A stretch of DNA of 64,000 nt, from NCBI RefSeq assembly GCF_051488685.1, contig NZ_JBPSEH010000010.1, positions 28,909 to 92,908 on the forward strand, given 5' to 3'. Both the position numbers and the translations under genes were made by a program. Positions 53,084 through 61,439 of the stretch are shown piece by piece (within the stretch, counting starts at the first letter, position 1; every line of letters starts with the position of its first letter). The notes under the pieces are model-generated. The model had not been told where the DNA came from. It did not search any database and saw only the letters and a list, made by a program, of their open reading frames with translations. This stretch comes from Melioribacter sp051488685 (lineage in GTDB: Bacteria > Bacteroidota > Ignavibacteria > Ignavibacteriales > Melioribacteraceae).

Positions 53084-54265
53084 ATGAGAAGTAAAAAATT
53101 AATTTCGTTCCATGCGAGAGTTGTTAAAGACATTAACGAGCAATTGGTTTTGAATTTAATTCAGGAGAATGAAGTTATTGCCAGCTCCGAATTAGCTAAA
53201 ATTACCGGTATGAGACCCTCGACAATATTTAATATTTTGAAAGAACTATCGGCTAAATCTTTCGTGCTTTTTTATGGAAAAGGGGATTCCACCAGCAAAG
53301 GCGGCAAAAAACCGTATATGTGGACACTCAATAAAGATGCTGCTTATGTAATAGGACTGGACATCGAAGTAGGCGAAATGTCTTTGGTAGTTCTCAATTT
53401 TAAAGGCGAGCTGATTTATAGTCGCAATATAAAGATTGATACTGTAAATACTGTTGATGAGTTAGCCGAGAGTATAATTACTGCCGTAAATTTTGCCATC
53501 GAAGATAACAATTTAGAGACATCGAAAATACTTGGGGTTGGAATCGCATTTGCAGGTATTGTTGATTGTCAACGAGGTGTGGTTGTTATGTCGAGTATAT
53601 TACCAGATCTTAATTTTAATCTTATTGAAAAATTGAATGTATTTCCTTTTAAAGTATTGCTTGAAAATAACGCAAATGCAGTAGCAGTTGGATATAAATG
53701 GAAAAACAATATTAAAGCCTCGAGAAACTATCTAACAATTTTGATTGAAATTGATAAAAATGTAAGCGGTCTTGGAATCGGAATCGTAATAAACGGCAAT
53801 TTATACAGAGGTTCTTCATATTGCGCCGGCGAGCTTTACCCACATCTGCCCACACTCAAAGAGATACTGGCATCCTACAGAAGCCGCTTTCACGAAGGGA
53901 AAGTACTGAAAAATTTTTTGAATTCTATCGATTCTATCGATATTGAATTGTTGCTCCATGCTGCAAAAGAAGAAGATGAAATTGCAAAACTGATCTTTTC
54001 AAAGATTGGGAGTATTGTCGGACAGACAATTGCCCCTGCTGTTTCACTTTTGAATCCCGATACACTTATACTTACAGGAGTGGTTTCAGAACTTGAAGGT
54101 GTTATCATAGAAGCGGTTAGGAAAGAGATTGAAATGAGGGTAATCTCTATTACGAGCAATGCACTTGAGATCGTAGTAGATAGGTATCATCAATTCTCCG
54201 TAGCAGTTGGCGCTGCATCTCTTGTGCTGGAGAATTTCTTTAAACTACCTGTGGTCAAACAATAG
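53084..54265 (+). CDS. ROK-family transcriptional repressor (NagC/XylR type)
   Basis: The 393-residue protein has an N-terminal winged helix-turn-helix (about 18-80; IASSELAKITGMRPSTIFNILKEL) and a ROK sugar-binding domain (about 88-385) with VIGLDIEVGEMSLVVLNF, ILGVGIAFAGIVD, LLENNANAVAVG, and LGIGIVINGNLYRGSSYCAGELYPHLP. The zinc-site cysteines of Mlc/NagC are missing; only Cys in YCAGE is present. It lies 62 bp after GH92 and 9 bp before a symporter gene, inside the operon it probably controls. Such proteins release DNA on binding a sugar or sugar phosphate. The palindrome at 45524-45542 is the best candidate site in the window. Confidence 0.92.
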   Translation: MRSKKLISFHARVVKDINEQLVLNLIQENEVIASSELAKITGMRPSTIFNILKELSAKSFVLFYGKGDSTSKGGKKPYMWTLNKDAAYVIGLDIEVGEMSLVVLNFKGELIYSRNIKIDTVNTVDELAESIITAVNFAIEDNNLETSKILGVGIAFAGIVDCQRGVVVMSSILPDLNFNLIEKLNVFPFKVLLENNANAVAVGYKWKNNIKASRNYLTILIEIDKNVSGLGIGIVINGNLYRGSSYCAGELYPHLPTLKEILASYRSRFHEGKVLKNFLNSIDSIDIELLLHAAKEEDEIAKLIFSKIGSIVGQTIAPAVSLLNPDTLILTGVVSELEGVIIEAVRKEIEMRVISITSNALEIVVDRYHQFSVAVGAASLVLENFFKLPVVKQ

Positions 54266-54274
54266 TATTGACCG

Positions 54275-56170
54275 ATGCATACCTTAAATTATATTGACAT
54301 AGCTGTCATCTTGTTTTATTTCCTGGTGGTTTTTTTTATCGCATTATATTATTCCAAAAAAGCCGGTAAAAATACCGGTGAATTTTTTCTATCCGGCAGA
54401 AACCTCCCGTGGTATATTTCGGGTACAGCGATGGTTGCCACTACCTTTGCCGCAGATACACCACTGGCAGTTACCGAATTAGTTGCTAAAAACGGGATAT
54501 CGGGTAACTGGCTCTGGTGGAATATGGCAATCGGTAGTATGCTTACTGTATTCTTTTTTGCGCGTTTATGGCGCCGCGCTCAAATTATGACAGACGTGGA
54601 GTTTATTGAACTTCGATACGATGGCAAAGCCGCCGCAGCCCTTCGAGGTTTTAAAGCACTCTATCTCGGATTATTTATGAATATAATCATTCTCGGTTGG
54701 GTACATAAGGCGATGGAAAAAATATTTGCTGTGATTTTTCCACAGTACGATTCGTTTGGACTTGTTGTAATTGCTGCAATCATTATTGGAATTTACTCGG
54801 CTGCCTCTGGACTATTAGGCACTTCAAGAACGGACAGCTTTCAGTTTGTATTTGCCATGATCGGATGCATTATCCTTGCCGTGATAGTGGTCTCGTTACC
54901 TGAGGTGGGTGGAATGACGAAATTGAAAGAAAAATTATCACCACAGGTTATATCGTTCATTCCAAGAATTGGAAGTAGTGAAGTAGTAAGTGGAATATTT
55001 TCAATATCAATTGGTTCGTTTTTTGCCTATGTGGCTTTACAATGGTGGGCAAGCTGGTATCCTGGCGCCGATCCAGGTGGAGGAGGATATATTGCCCAGC
55101 GAATGATGTCCGCCAAAGACGAAAAACATAGTCTTTTTGCGACTCTATGGTTTACGATTGCGCACTATGCTATCAGACCCTGGCCATGGATTCTGGTTGC
55201 ACTGGCAGCGCTGGTAATTTTGCCGCGCACGGATAATCTTGAACAACTCAAAACGCAAAATCCTGATATGTATGATAAAGTCGTTGAAGCATATAATTCA
55301 AATACAGACTTAAATACTCTTCAATATGCTAATTCACCAGAATTTAAAGAAATGTATGAAGTTTATGAAAATACTGTAGACCCTGGAATGATGTATCCCA
55401 AATTGATGGTACGATTTTTACCAGCTGGTCTGCTTGGTCTGCTTATTGCAGTTTTTCTTGCCGCTTATATGTCGACCATAGCTTCGCAACTGAATTGGGG
55501 AACCTCGTATATTATTAATGACTTTTACAGAAGATTTATAAAAAATAATGCCGACGAACGGCATTATGTAATGATTTCAAGAGTAAGTATTCTCATTCTT
55601 ACGATACTTTCACTTTTGATCACAAAATATTTTCTCTCTACTATTTCAGGAGCATGGGAATTTATATTGAATGCAAGCGCAGGTATTGGTGCAGTACTGA
55701 TATTGCGTTGGTACTGGTGGCGGATAAATGCCTGGTCTGAAATCTCGGCAATGATTGCCCCATTGTTTATATATCCTCTTGTTAGATATTATCTCGGAAT
55801 ACCCTCGCCGATCTCTCTTTTTCCAATAGTTTTAATAACAACAATAATCTGGTTGATTGTAACTTATACGACAAAACCTGTCAATCAAAAAAAATTAATT
55901 GAATTTTATGAAAGAACTGAGCCGGGAGGCATTGGATGGAGAAAGATAACGGATTTGATGGGGATTAAACAATCAGGCAGTATTTTTGTTAGAATGTTCG
56001 TGAATTGGTTGGCGGGCATTGTTGTCATTTATTCGTTTTTGTTTGGAACGGGTGCACTGATTTTTCAGAATTATTTTAAGGGATTTATTCTTCTTTTAAT
56101 TAGTTCGTGTGGTGCTTTTATAATTTATTATAATCTGAAAAAAATTGGTTTTGAGAAAATTATAAAATAA
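54275..56170 (+). CDS. Sodium:solute symporter (SSS family), second copy
   Basis: The 631-residue protein has about fourteen helices and classic SSS signatures: SKKAGKNTGEFFLSGRNLPWYISG at residues 24-47, GTAMVATTFAADTPLAVTEL next to the sodium site, FAMIGCIILAVIVV, and the AYMSTIASQLNWGTSYIINDFY segment with the Na2-site Ser/Thr. It differs clearly from the other symporter in the window, so the two are not recent duplicates. It begins 9 bp after the ROK repressor gene and is the last gene of the operon. A sugar or sugar acid from glycan breakdown is the expected substrate; the specific one cannot be told. Confidence 0.92.
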   Translation: MHTLNYIDIAVILFYFLVVFFIALYYSKKAGKNTGEFFLSGRNLPWYISGTAMVATTFAADTPLAVTELVAKNGISGNWLWWNMAIGSMLTVFFFARLWRRAQIMTDVEFIELRYDGKAAAALRGFKALYLGLFMNIIILGWVHKAMEKIFAVIFPQYDSFGLVVIAAIIIGIYSAASGLLGTSRTDSFQFVFAMIGCIILAVIVVSLPEVGGMTKLKEKLSPQVISFIPRIGSSEVVSGIFSISIGSFFAYVALQWWASWYPGADPGGGGYIAQRMMSAKDEKHSLFATLWFTIAHYAIRPWPWILVALAALVILPRTDNLEQLKTQNPDMYDKVVEAYNSNTDLNTLQYANSPEFKEMYEVYENTVDPGMMYPKLMVRFLPAGLLGLLIAVFLAAYMSTIASQLNWGTSYIINDFYRRFIKNNADERHYVMISRVSILILTILSLLITKYFLSTISGAWEFILNASAGIGAVLILRWYWWRINAWSEISAMIAPLFIYPLVRYYLGIPSPISLFPIVLITTIIWLIVTYTTKPVNQKKLIEFYERTEPGGIGWRKITDLMGIKQSGSIFVRMFVNWLAGIVVIYSFLFGTGALIFQNYFKGFILLLISSCGAFIIYYNLKKIGFEKIIK

Positions 56171-56238
56171 TTTCCTCCTCCTTGAATCCTTTTCATCCCA
56201 CTTTCATCATATGCTAAAAAAATTTGTGGTACTTTAAG

Positions 56239-56487
56239 ATGTCTGCACAACCGAAAGTAATAATATTTTCAACACCAACTTGCAGTTTCTGTAATGCAGC
56301 AAAGAGATATTTCCGCGAAAAGAATATCCGTTTTAAAGATATCGACGTTACGCGGGATCAGGCTGCAGCCAGAGATATGATGAGACGGACAGGCCAAACT
56401 GGCGTACCGGTAATTTTAATCAATAATCAACCAATTGTGGGATTCGATAAACCCAAAATAAACCGTTTGTTAAACATAAAAGATTAG
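56239..56487 (+). CDS. Glutaredoxin
   Basis: The ATG at 56239 was chosen because the five upstream codons start with TTG and belong to no conserved part; the 82-residue product then begins MSAQPKVIIFSTP. It has the redox motif TCSFC (Cys15 and Cys18), the cis-Pro segment TGVPVILIN, and IVGFDKPKI, the glutathione-site region. It resembles the NrdH/YruB-type small glutaredoxins in length and in lacking extra domains. It lies 13 bp before groES, with which it may be co-transcribed. Confidence 0.9.
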   Translation: MSAQPKVIIFSTPTCSFCNAAKRYFREKNIRFKDIDVTRDQAAARDMMRRTGQTGVPVILINNQPIVGFDKPKINRLLNIKD

Positions 56488-56500
56488 GAGTTGCTGGTTT

Positions 56501-56773
56501 ATGAAAGTAAAACCATTGGACGACAGAGTTTTAATCGAACCTGTCGATGAAGTATCTAAGACGCCATCGGGCATTATAATACCCGATACTGCAAAAGAAA
56601 AACCGATTATCGGTAAGGTTCTTGCAGTTGGAACCGACGAAGACTTACGCCAAAATATTAAAGAAGGCGACCGCGTATTATTTGCCAAATACGGCGGCGA
56701 GGATATTAGTGTCGATGGCAAAGACCTCAAAATTATTCAGAGGTCGGATATTCTTGCCATAATTGAAGATTAG
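56501..56773 (+). CDS. groES: Co-chaperonin GroES
   Basis: The 90-residue protein matches GroES fully: MKVKPLDDRVLIEPVDE, the mobile loop SKTPSGIIIPDTAKEKP, GKVLAVG, EGDRVLFAKYGG, and the C-terminal ILAIIED. It forms the heptameric lid of GroEL. The ribosome site AGGAG lies 10 bases before the ATG. No groEL follows; the next gene is a convergent cupin after a terminator. GroEL must therefore be encoded elsewhere, which is not the usual groESL operon. Confidence 0.95.
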   Translation: MKVKPLDDRVLIEPVDEVSKTPSGIIIPDTAKEKPIIGKVLAVGTDEDLRQNIKEGDRVLFAKYGGEDISVDGKDLKIIQRSDILAIIED

Positions 56774-56800
56774 TAAATTTGCATATGTTCCTTTACTGGT

Positions 56801-56840
56801 AAAAGCGGTACTGACTTTAATGTCATTACCGCTTTTTTAA
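56801..56840. terminator. Bidirectional terminator between groES and the cupin gene
   Basis: A 10-bp stem (AAAAGCGGTA at 56801-56810, TACCGCTTTT at 56827-56836) closes a 16-base loop, with T runs in both directions. It follows the groES stop by 27 bases and directly abuts the stop of the convergent cupin gene. Confidence 0.8.
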
Positions 56841-57160
56841 TAAAAAATTGCCAGCCAGATCGTTTCTTTTTCTGCGGAAGTCTTATCCACACGGTGTTTC
56901 AACCGCGAAGGTATTATTAAATAATCCCCCTCTCTGAGCTCGACTTTTTTCCCGTCTTCAAATTCAAGTCGGGCGTATCCTTTTAAAAGTAATACAAATT
57001 CATTTTCATCTTGATCATACCAGAAACCTTCCGGACTTTTCTGTCCTTTCGAAATTATTCTTTCTATTCTTAGTTTGTCCGTTCGTAAAATTTCTTCAAA
57101 AATTTCATCTGGAATTTTATCGGGAATCTTTTCGTAAAGATTTTTTAATTCTGGCAACAT
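56837..57160 (-). CDS. Small cupin-domain protein
   Basis: The 107-residue protein has a single cupin barrel: GFWYDQDENEFVLLLKGYARLEF (motif 1, split here by a tryptophan-tyrosine lead) and GDYLIIPSRLKHRV (motif 2 with the metal His). Only part of the usual His-His-Glu-His set is present: Glu in ENEF and His in KHRV can be seen, so metal binding may be weak. It starts 3 bp after the stop of the IorA-like gene and is the last gene of a three-gene minus-strand unit with that gene and the channel gene. No substrate can be assigned. Confidence 0.8.
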   Translation of the reverse strand: MLPELKNLYEKIPDKIPDEIFEEILRTDKLRIERIISKGQKSPEGFWYDQDENEFVLLLKGYARLEFEDGKKVELREGDYLIIPSRLKHRVDKTSAEKETIWLAIFY

Positions 57161-57163
57161 AAT

Positions 57164-58327
57164 TTATTCGGGATAGTTGACAATTATTATTTTCATTTCG
57201 TCTGAAACTGCGGCTTCATTTAAAACAGAATCGATTTCGAACATATCCTCAGGATTACTGATTTCGAGTATAAACTTTTCATAGCCTGCGAGAATTCTGA
57301 ATAGAATGTTTTTACTGATCAATTGCCCTCCGGTTGCAGAAGAGCGGCGATTGTAGAAGATAACAATTTTCAAGGGTATATTTCTTTGAACAGCTTCGAT
57401 CAATCCAAGATGACCTGCAGATATAAAAGCAAAATCGCCGGTTAATGCCCAAACATTCTTGAATCCTCCGAGATATGCACCCAATGCCAATGGGATCGAG
57501 CCGCCCATATAAGTAACAATGTCGATCGAGTTGTACGGTGGAAAAGCAAACGCACTTGACGAGCCTGTATCGCCTGTTGTAATATCTCTCTTAATGTTCT
57601 TAAATACTTCGAAAAAAGTGATATACTTAGATGCTCCCTCTTTAACTTTTGGGGTCAAACTTTCGGGCACAATCGGTAATTCTGGACGCGATACAGCTTC
57701 GAGATTACCGCCTTCTACTTTTGTCGTTAAAACTTTGTATTGATATTCTGCAAGTAATGGATGAACTACATGGAAATAGATATTTCTTTTATATGAAAAA
57801 TTCTTTTTTAAATCCAGGCGTGGCTCAAATGTGCACGGTTCATTAATCGTCATGGCATCAATTAGAAGAGCCGCAGGAAGTTTTGTTTTCTCAGAGAGCT
57901 GATAAGCCGTGTGTACATCGTCGTAAATTTTTGTTTTATCCGCCTTGATTACGGGAATATTTATGGATCTTAGAATGGGATAAATATCGAGAATATTGTC
58001 GGAATGTTTGCCTGTAAAGTCTTCAAAAACAAACAAAACCAATCCTGCTGCTGGTGATGTGTAGAGCGAATCAGTAATACTGTTTGCTGCTTTCATTACA
58101 CCGTGTGATTTGCAAAGTAGTGCAGAACGTTTCCCGATTATTGATGCTCCGTGTGATATTGTATAGGCAACTTCTTCGTGATACGATATTTTACCAATTT
58201 TGCCAGCAATTTCGTTGTACGACATAAACGTTTCGGATGCGCCGAAACCGGGCACAAAAGTAACTACTTCTACTCCGTTGTCGTGGAGTGCCTGACCTAA
58301 TGCTTTATGGATCGGTTCCATCATCAT
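57164..58327 (-). CDS. Thiamine-diphosphate-dependent enzyme resembling indolepyruvate oxidoreductase/decarboxylase cores
   Basis: The 387-residue protein has a pyrimidine-binding half (about 1-165; VVTFVPGFGASE, SYHEEVAYTISHGASIIGKRSALLCKSHG with the activating Glu) and a pyrophosphate-binding half (about 230-387; TGDTGSSSAFAFPP, YMGGSIPLALGAYLGG, LTGDFAFISAGHLGLIEA, and FYNRRSSATGGQ, the GDx...N TPP motif). The order and the SHG/ATGG motifs are closest to IorA-type 2-oxoacid oxidoreductases, but the middle transketolase-C-like domain and ferredoxin domain are absent, and no gamma subunit is adjacent. Phosphonopyruvate or sulfopyruvate decarboxylases share this two-domain layout. Three ATG codons in a row start it; the start overlaps the stop of the channel gene by a few bases. 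The substrate is unknown. Confidence 0.75.
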   Translation of the reverse strand: MMMEPIHKALGQALHDNGVEVVTFVPGFGASETFMSYNEIAGKIGKISYHEEVAYTISHGASIIGKRSALLCKSHGVMKAANSITDSLYTSPAAGLVLFVFEDFTGKHSDNILDIYPILRSINIPVIKADKTKIYDDVHTAYQLSEKTKLPAALLIDAMTINEPCTFEPRLDLKKNFSYKRNIYFHVVHPLLAEYQYKVLTTKVEGGNLEAVSRPELPIVPESLTPKVKEGASKYITFFEVFKNIKRDITTGDTGSSSAFAFPPYNSIDIVTYMGGSIPLALGAYLGGFKNVWALTGDFAFISAGHLGLIEAVQRNIPLKIVIFYNRRSSATGGQLISKNILFRILAGYEKFILEISNPEDMFEIDSVLNEAAVSDEMKIIIVNYPE

Positions 58328-59550
58328 TTGTATTCTTTTAATGAATTGATCGCTTCTTTAATATCATATCCCGTCGGATTCTGGAATACTCTCAATTCAA
58401 ATTGGGGAATTACCGCAAGAATATGGTCAAATATATTCGATTGAATTTCTTCGTACTCGTTCCAGTTGGTAGTTTTAGTGAATACGTATATTTCGATCGG
58501 CAATCCTTCAGGACCGGGAGGTAAATGCCTTACAAGAAATGTCATCTCTTTGTTTATCTCTTCGCGCTGCAGAAGATATTCTTTGAGATATGCTCTGAAT
58601 GTTCCGATGTTTGTCATTCTTCTTCCATTGACAAGGACAGAATCGTCGATGTTCCGTTCCTGATTATATTTATTAATTTCCTCTCTTTTCGTTTTTATAT
58701 AATTTTTTAATAACTGAATACGTTCGAATTTTTCAATCATTTCTTCGCTGCAGAATTTTATACTTGACTGGTCAATATAAACTGACCTTTTGATTCTCCT
58801 GCCACCTGCAAGAGTCATTCCCCTCCAATTTTTGAATGAGTCTTCAATTAATTTGTAGGTGGGAATAACTGTAATTGTTTTGTCCCAGTTTTGTATTTTT
58901 ATGACATTTAAGGAAATATCGATTACCTCGCCGTCTGCACCGTATTTGGGAACCTCGATCCAGTCACCTACCTTTACAAGGTCGTAAGATGAAATCTGAA
59001 TGCTGGCAACGAATGAAAGAATTGTATCTCTGAAAACCAGTACAAGCACAGCTGTCAGGGCGCTCAGACCACCAATCAGTGCCCACGGCGATTCGCCAAG
59101 TAATGTCGATATGAAAATAACTCCACCGAAAATATAAACGATTATTTTTACAACCTGTATGTATCCTTTTACGGGCTTTTCTTTAAATCTTTCCATCCGA
59201 TTTAAAACGCCCGTAAATCCCGTCAATAAACCATTAATAGTAAAAATGACCAAGAGTACAATAAGCGCATTTACAAAAACATGAATGAAATTTTCAATTG
59301 AAGGGATGGTATAAGCGAACAGTTTGATTATTATCAGCGGTGCAATGTAGGAAACGTTTTTAAGAACACGATCGTGCAGTAGAATATCGTCAAACTCAGT
59401 TTTTGTGTGACGTACGAATTTTTTTATTAGACGGAGCAAAATATATTTAGTAAGTGCATATACTATTACCGCCAAAAGAAGAATGCCTAAGAACTTAAGG
59501 TTCTCGGCAACAAAAGGAAATTTTTTCACAAATTTTTCTATACTTTCCAT
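58324..59550 (-). CDS. MscS-family mechanosensitive ion channel (YbdG-like)
   Basis: The 408-residue protein has about five hydrophobic helices in residues 15-195, then the MscS pore and beta domain: LIGGLSALTAVLVLVFRDTILSFVASIQI and VGDWIEVPKYGADGEVIDISLNVIKIQNWD, followed by TVIPTYKLIEDSFKNWRGM. The insert and long C-terminal alpha/beta region (from about 255) with LLQREEINKEMTFLVRHLPPGPEGLPIEIYVF match the larger YbdG subgroup. It would open on membrane tension at hypo-osmotic shock. It is the first gene of a minus-strand unit with the IorA-like and cupin genes, whose link to it is unclear. Confidence 0.9.
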   Translation of the reverse strand: MESIEKFVKKFPFVAENLKFLGILLLAVIVYALTKYILLRLIKKFVRHTKTEFDDILLHDRVLKNVSYIAPLIIIKLFAYTIPSIENFIHVFVNALIVLLVIFTINGLLTGFTGVLNRMERFKEKPVKGYIQVVKIIVYIFGGVIFISTLLGESPWALIGGLSALTAVLVLVFRDTILSFVASIQISSYDLVKVGDWIEVPKYGADGEVIDISLNVIKIQNWDKTITVIPTYKLIEDSFKNWRGMTLAGGRRIKRSVYIDQSSIKFCSEEMIEKFERIQLLKNYIKTKREEINKYNQERNIDDSVLVNGRRMTNIGTFRAYLKEYLLQREEINKEMTFLVRHLPPGPEGLPIEIYVFTKTTNWNEYEEIQSNIFDHILAVIPQFELRVFQNPTGYDIKEAINSLKEYK

Positions 59551-59646
59551 TATAACAAAATCCTTGAATTACGAAACTAATAAAATAGTTAAGACCGGAA
59601 TTACCGTAAGAAAATATTATTTTTATATTCACTAATTTAATTGACT

Positions 59647-60564
59647 ATGGTATTAGAGACAAAAACAAAAGCCTACCTGGCGTGGGCTGCAATTTGTATA
59701 ATTTGGGGGACTACATATCTGGCAATAAGGGTTGGAGTGGAAGATCTGCCGCCTTTATTTTTTGCGGGTTTCAGATGGTTTTTAGCCGGTCCAATTCTAT
59801 TTTTATTCCTCATGAAAAAAAACTACCGTCTGCCAGAGTGGAACGACATTAAACATTCCACAGTAGTGGGCATCCTGCTATTGGGATTTGGGAATGGATT
59901 TGTTGTCTTTTCAGAACAATGGATTCCAAGCGGCCTGGCTGCACTTTTAATAACTACTGTCCCTTTCTGGATTGTTGGCATCGAATCTTTTTATGTAAAA
60001 GGAGCGAATCTAAATTTACAAACTGTGATTGGTTTGTTGTCAGGAATGGTGGGTGTAATGCTAATTTTTGGTAGCAATATTATAAGTATTTTTGATTCTC
60101 ATTATCTTAAAGGTGTGGCAGGACTTTTCGTTGCTGTAACGTGCTGGTCTTTTGGCACAATTTACTCGAAATATAATACGACGAAAGTTCATCCTTTAAT
60201 GAGTGCCGCTCTTCAGATGACAATTGCAGGTACGTTGATGACTTTAGTCAGTATTATCATCGGAGAACATAGACATCTCAGTTTTACTACAGAAAGCACA
60301 CTGGCTTTTATCTACCTCTTGATAATTGGATCGTTAATCGGATATGGTTCTTATATCTATGCAATCGAACATCTACCCGTCTCGTTCGTTTCCACTTATG
60401 CGTATATCAATCCTATAATTGCAATTTTTCTGGGATGGCTTATTCTGGACGAAGCATTTAATCTGGTATTGCTTTTATCGGCTGCAATAATTTTGACCGG
60501 GGTTTATCTGGTAAAAAAGGGGAGTGTGGAATTGAGAATGAAATTAAGCAGGACGGAGAAGTGA
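59647..60564 (+). CDS. EamA/DMT-family permease
   Basis: The start is set at the ATG at 59647; an in-frame TTG six bases upstream is less likely. The 305-residue protein has ten helices in two EamA repeats (about 10-135 and 150-290), with the typical AICIIWGTTYLAIRVG, FRWFLAGPILF, YAIEHLPVSFVSTYAYINPIIAIFLGWLILDE. Members export amino acids, metabolites or drugs; no specific substrate is indicated. It is divergent from the mechanosensitive channel gene and convergent with the hydrolase gene. Confidence 0.9.
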   Translation: MVLETKTKAYLAWAAICIIWGTTYLAIRVGVEDLPPLFFAGFRWFLAGPILFLFLMKKNYRLPEWNDIKHSTVVGILLLGFGNGFVVFSEQWIPSGLAALLITTVPFWIVGIESFYVKGANLNLQTVIGLLSGMVGVMLIFGSNIISIFDSHYLKGVAGLFVAVTCWSFGTIYSKYNTTKVHPLMSAALQMTIAGTLMTLVSIIIGEHRHLSFTTESTLAFIYLLIIGSLIGYGSYIYAIEHLPVSFVSTYAYINPIIAIFLGWLILDEAFNLVLLLSAAIILTGVYLVKKGSVELRMKLSRTEK

Positions 60565-60583
60565 CCGCCCTGCTAATTTGTAG

Positions 60584-61375
60584 TTAAATTCTCCTTTTTA
60601 GAAAACCTTTGATTAAATCGTTAACTGCTCCAGGATTTTCGACTGGCGACATATGACCCGAAAGTGGGATTATAGCAAATTCAGAATTAGGAATTTGTTC
60701 TGCCAGTTTGCGCATTGTTTGATGAGGTGTTAAGCTGTCGAACGAGCCACATAATACAAGAGTGGGAATTTTAATTTCGGGTAAAACATGGGTCGTGTCG
60801 GTACGACTCATAATCGCAATTATTGCACCTTTAACTCCTGTGGGATTGTTCCGGTAAGCTTTTTCGAGCGTTGACGTATAATAATTCGCTTTCTTTTTAA
60901 CTGCCTCTGCAGCAAAGCATGTCGGGACGAATTTATTTATAAATGCCTCGAGTCCTTTTGTATTAATCATATCAATATTTGCAGAGCGTTTAATTTTGCC
61001 TTCGTTATTGTCCGCTTCTGCTCTGGTGTCGCAAAGTATTAATGCACCAAATTTATTTTGATTTCTTTCAATGGCTCTCAGGGCAATATAACCACCCATC
61101 GATAATCCGCACAAGACCGGTTTACGAAGCTTCAATTCCTTAATTACCATAAACAGGTCATCAACATAAAATTCCATTGTATATTGTCCATCGCCGATAT
61201 GGCTTTTGCCAAGTCCTCTTACATCGTAAGTTACGCAATAATAATCTTTCTGAAGTTCTTTTACCTGTTCATCCCACATTGTATGGTCGTATGGAAAACC
61301 ATGTACAAATACTATCGCGTTATTTTTGGGGTCGCCATAAGTATAAACCGCAATTCCGTTGATATTGGTTTTCAT
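60584..61375 (-). CDS. Alpha/beta hydrolase
   Basis: The 263-residue protein has the oxyanion HGFPYDHTMW, the nucleophile elbow CGLSMGGYIALRA, an acidic residue in CGSFDSLTP and a His in LSGHMSPVENP, so the Ser-Asp-His triad is complete. It has no signal peptide. It resembles 3-oxoadipate enol-lactonase and similar small hydrolases, but context offers no substrate. The AAAGGA ribosome site is good. It converges with the EamA gene and diverges from the sigma-54 activator gene. Confidence 0.88.
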   Translation of the reverse strand: MKTNINGIAVYTYGDPKNNAIVFVHGFPYDHTMWDEQVKELQKDYYCVTYDVRGLGKSHIGDGQYTMEFYVDDLFMVIKELKLRKPVLCGLSMGGYIALRAIERNQNKFGALILCDTRAEADNNEGKIKRSANIDMINTKGLEAFINKFVPTCFAAEAVKKKANYYTSTLEKAYRNNPTGVKGAIIAIMSRTDTTHVLPEIKIPTLVLCGSFDSLTPHQTMRKLAEQIPNSEFAIIPLSGHMSPVENPGAVNDLIKGFLKRRI

Positions 61376-61439
61376 TACTATTCCTTTACTTATTTTTTCG
61401 TAAATTTATTTCTATTAAGAAACCAAAATAATATTTCTG

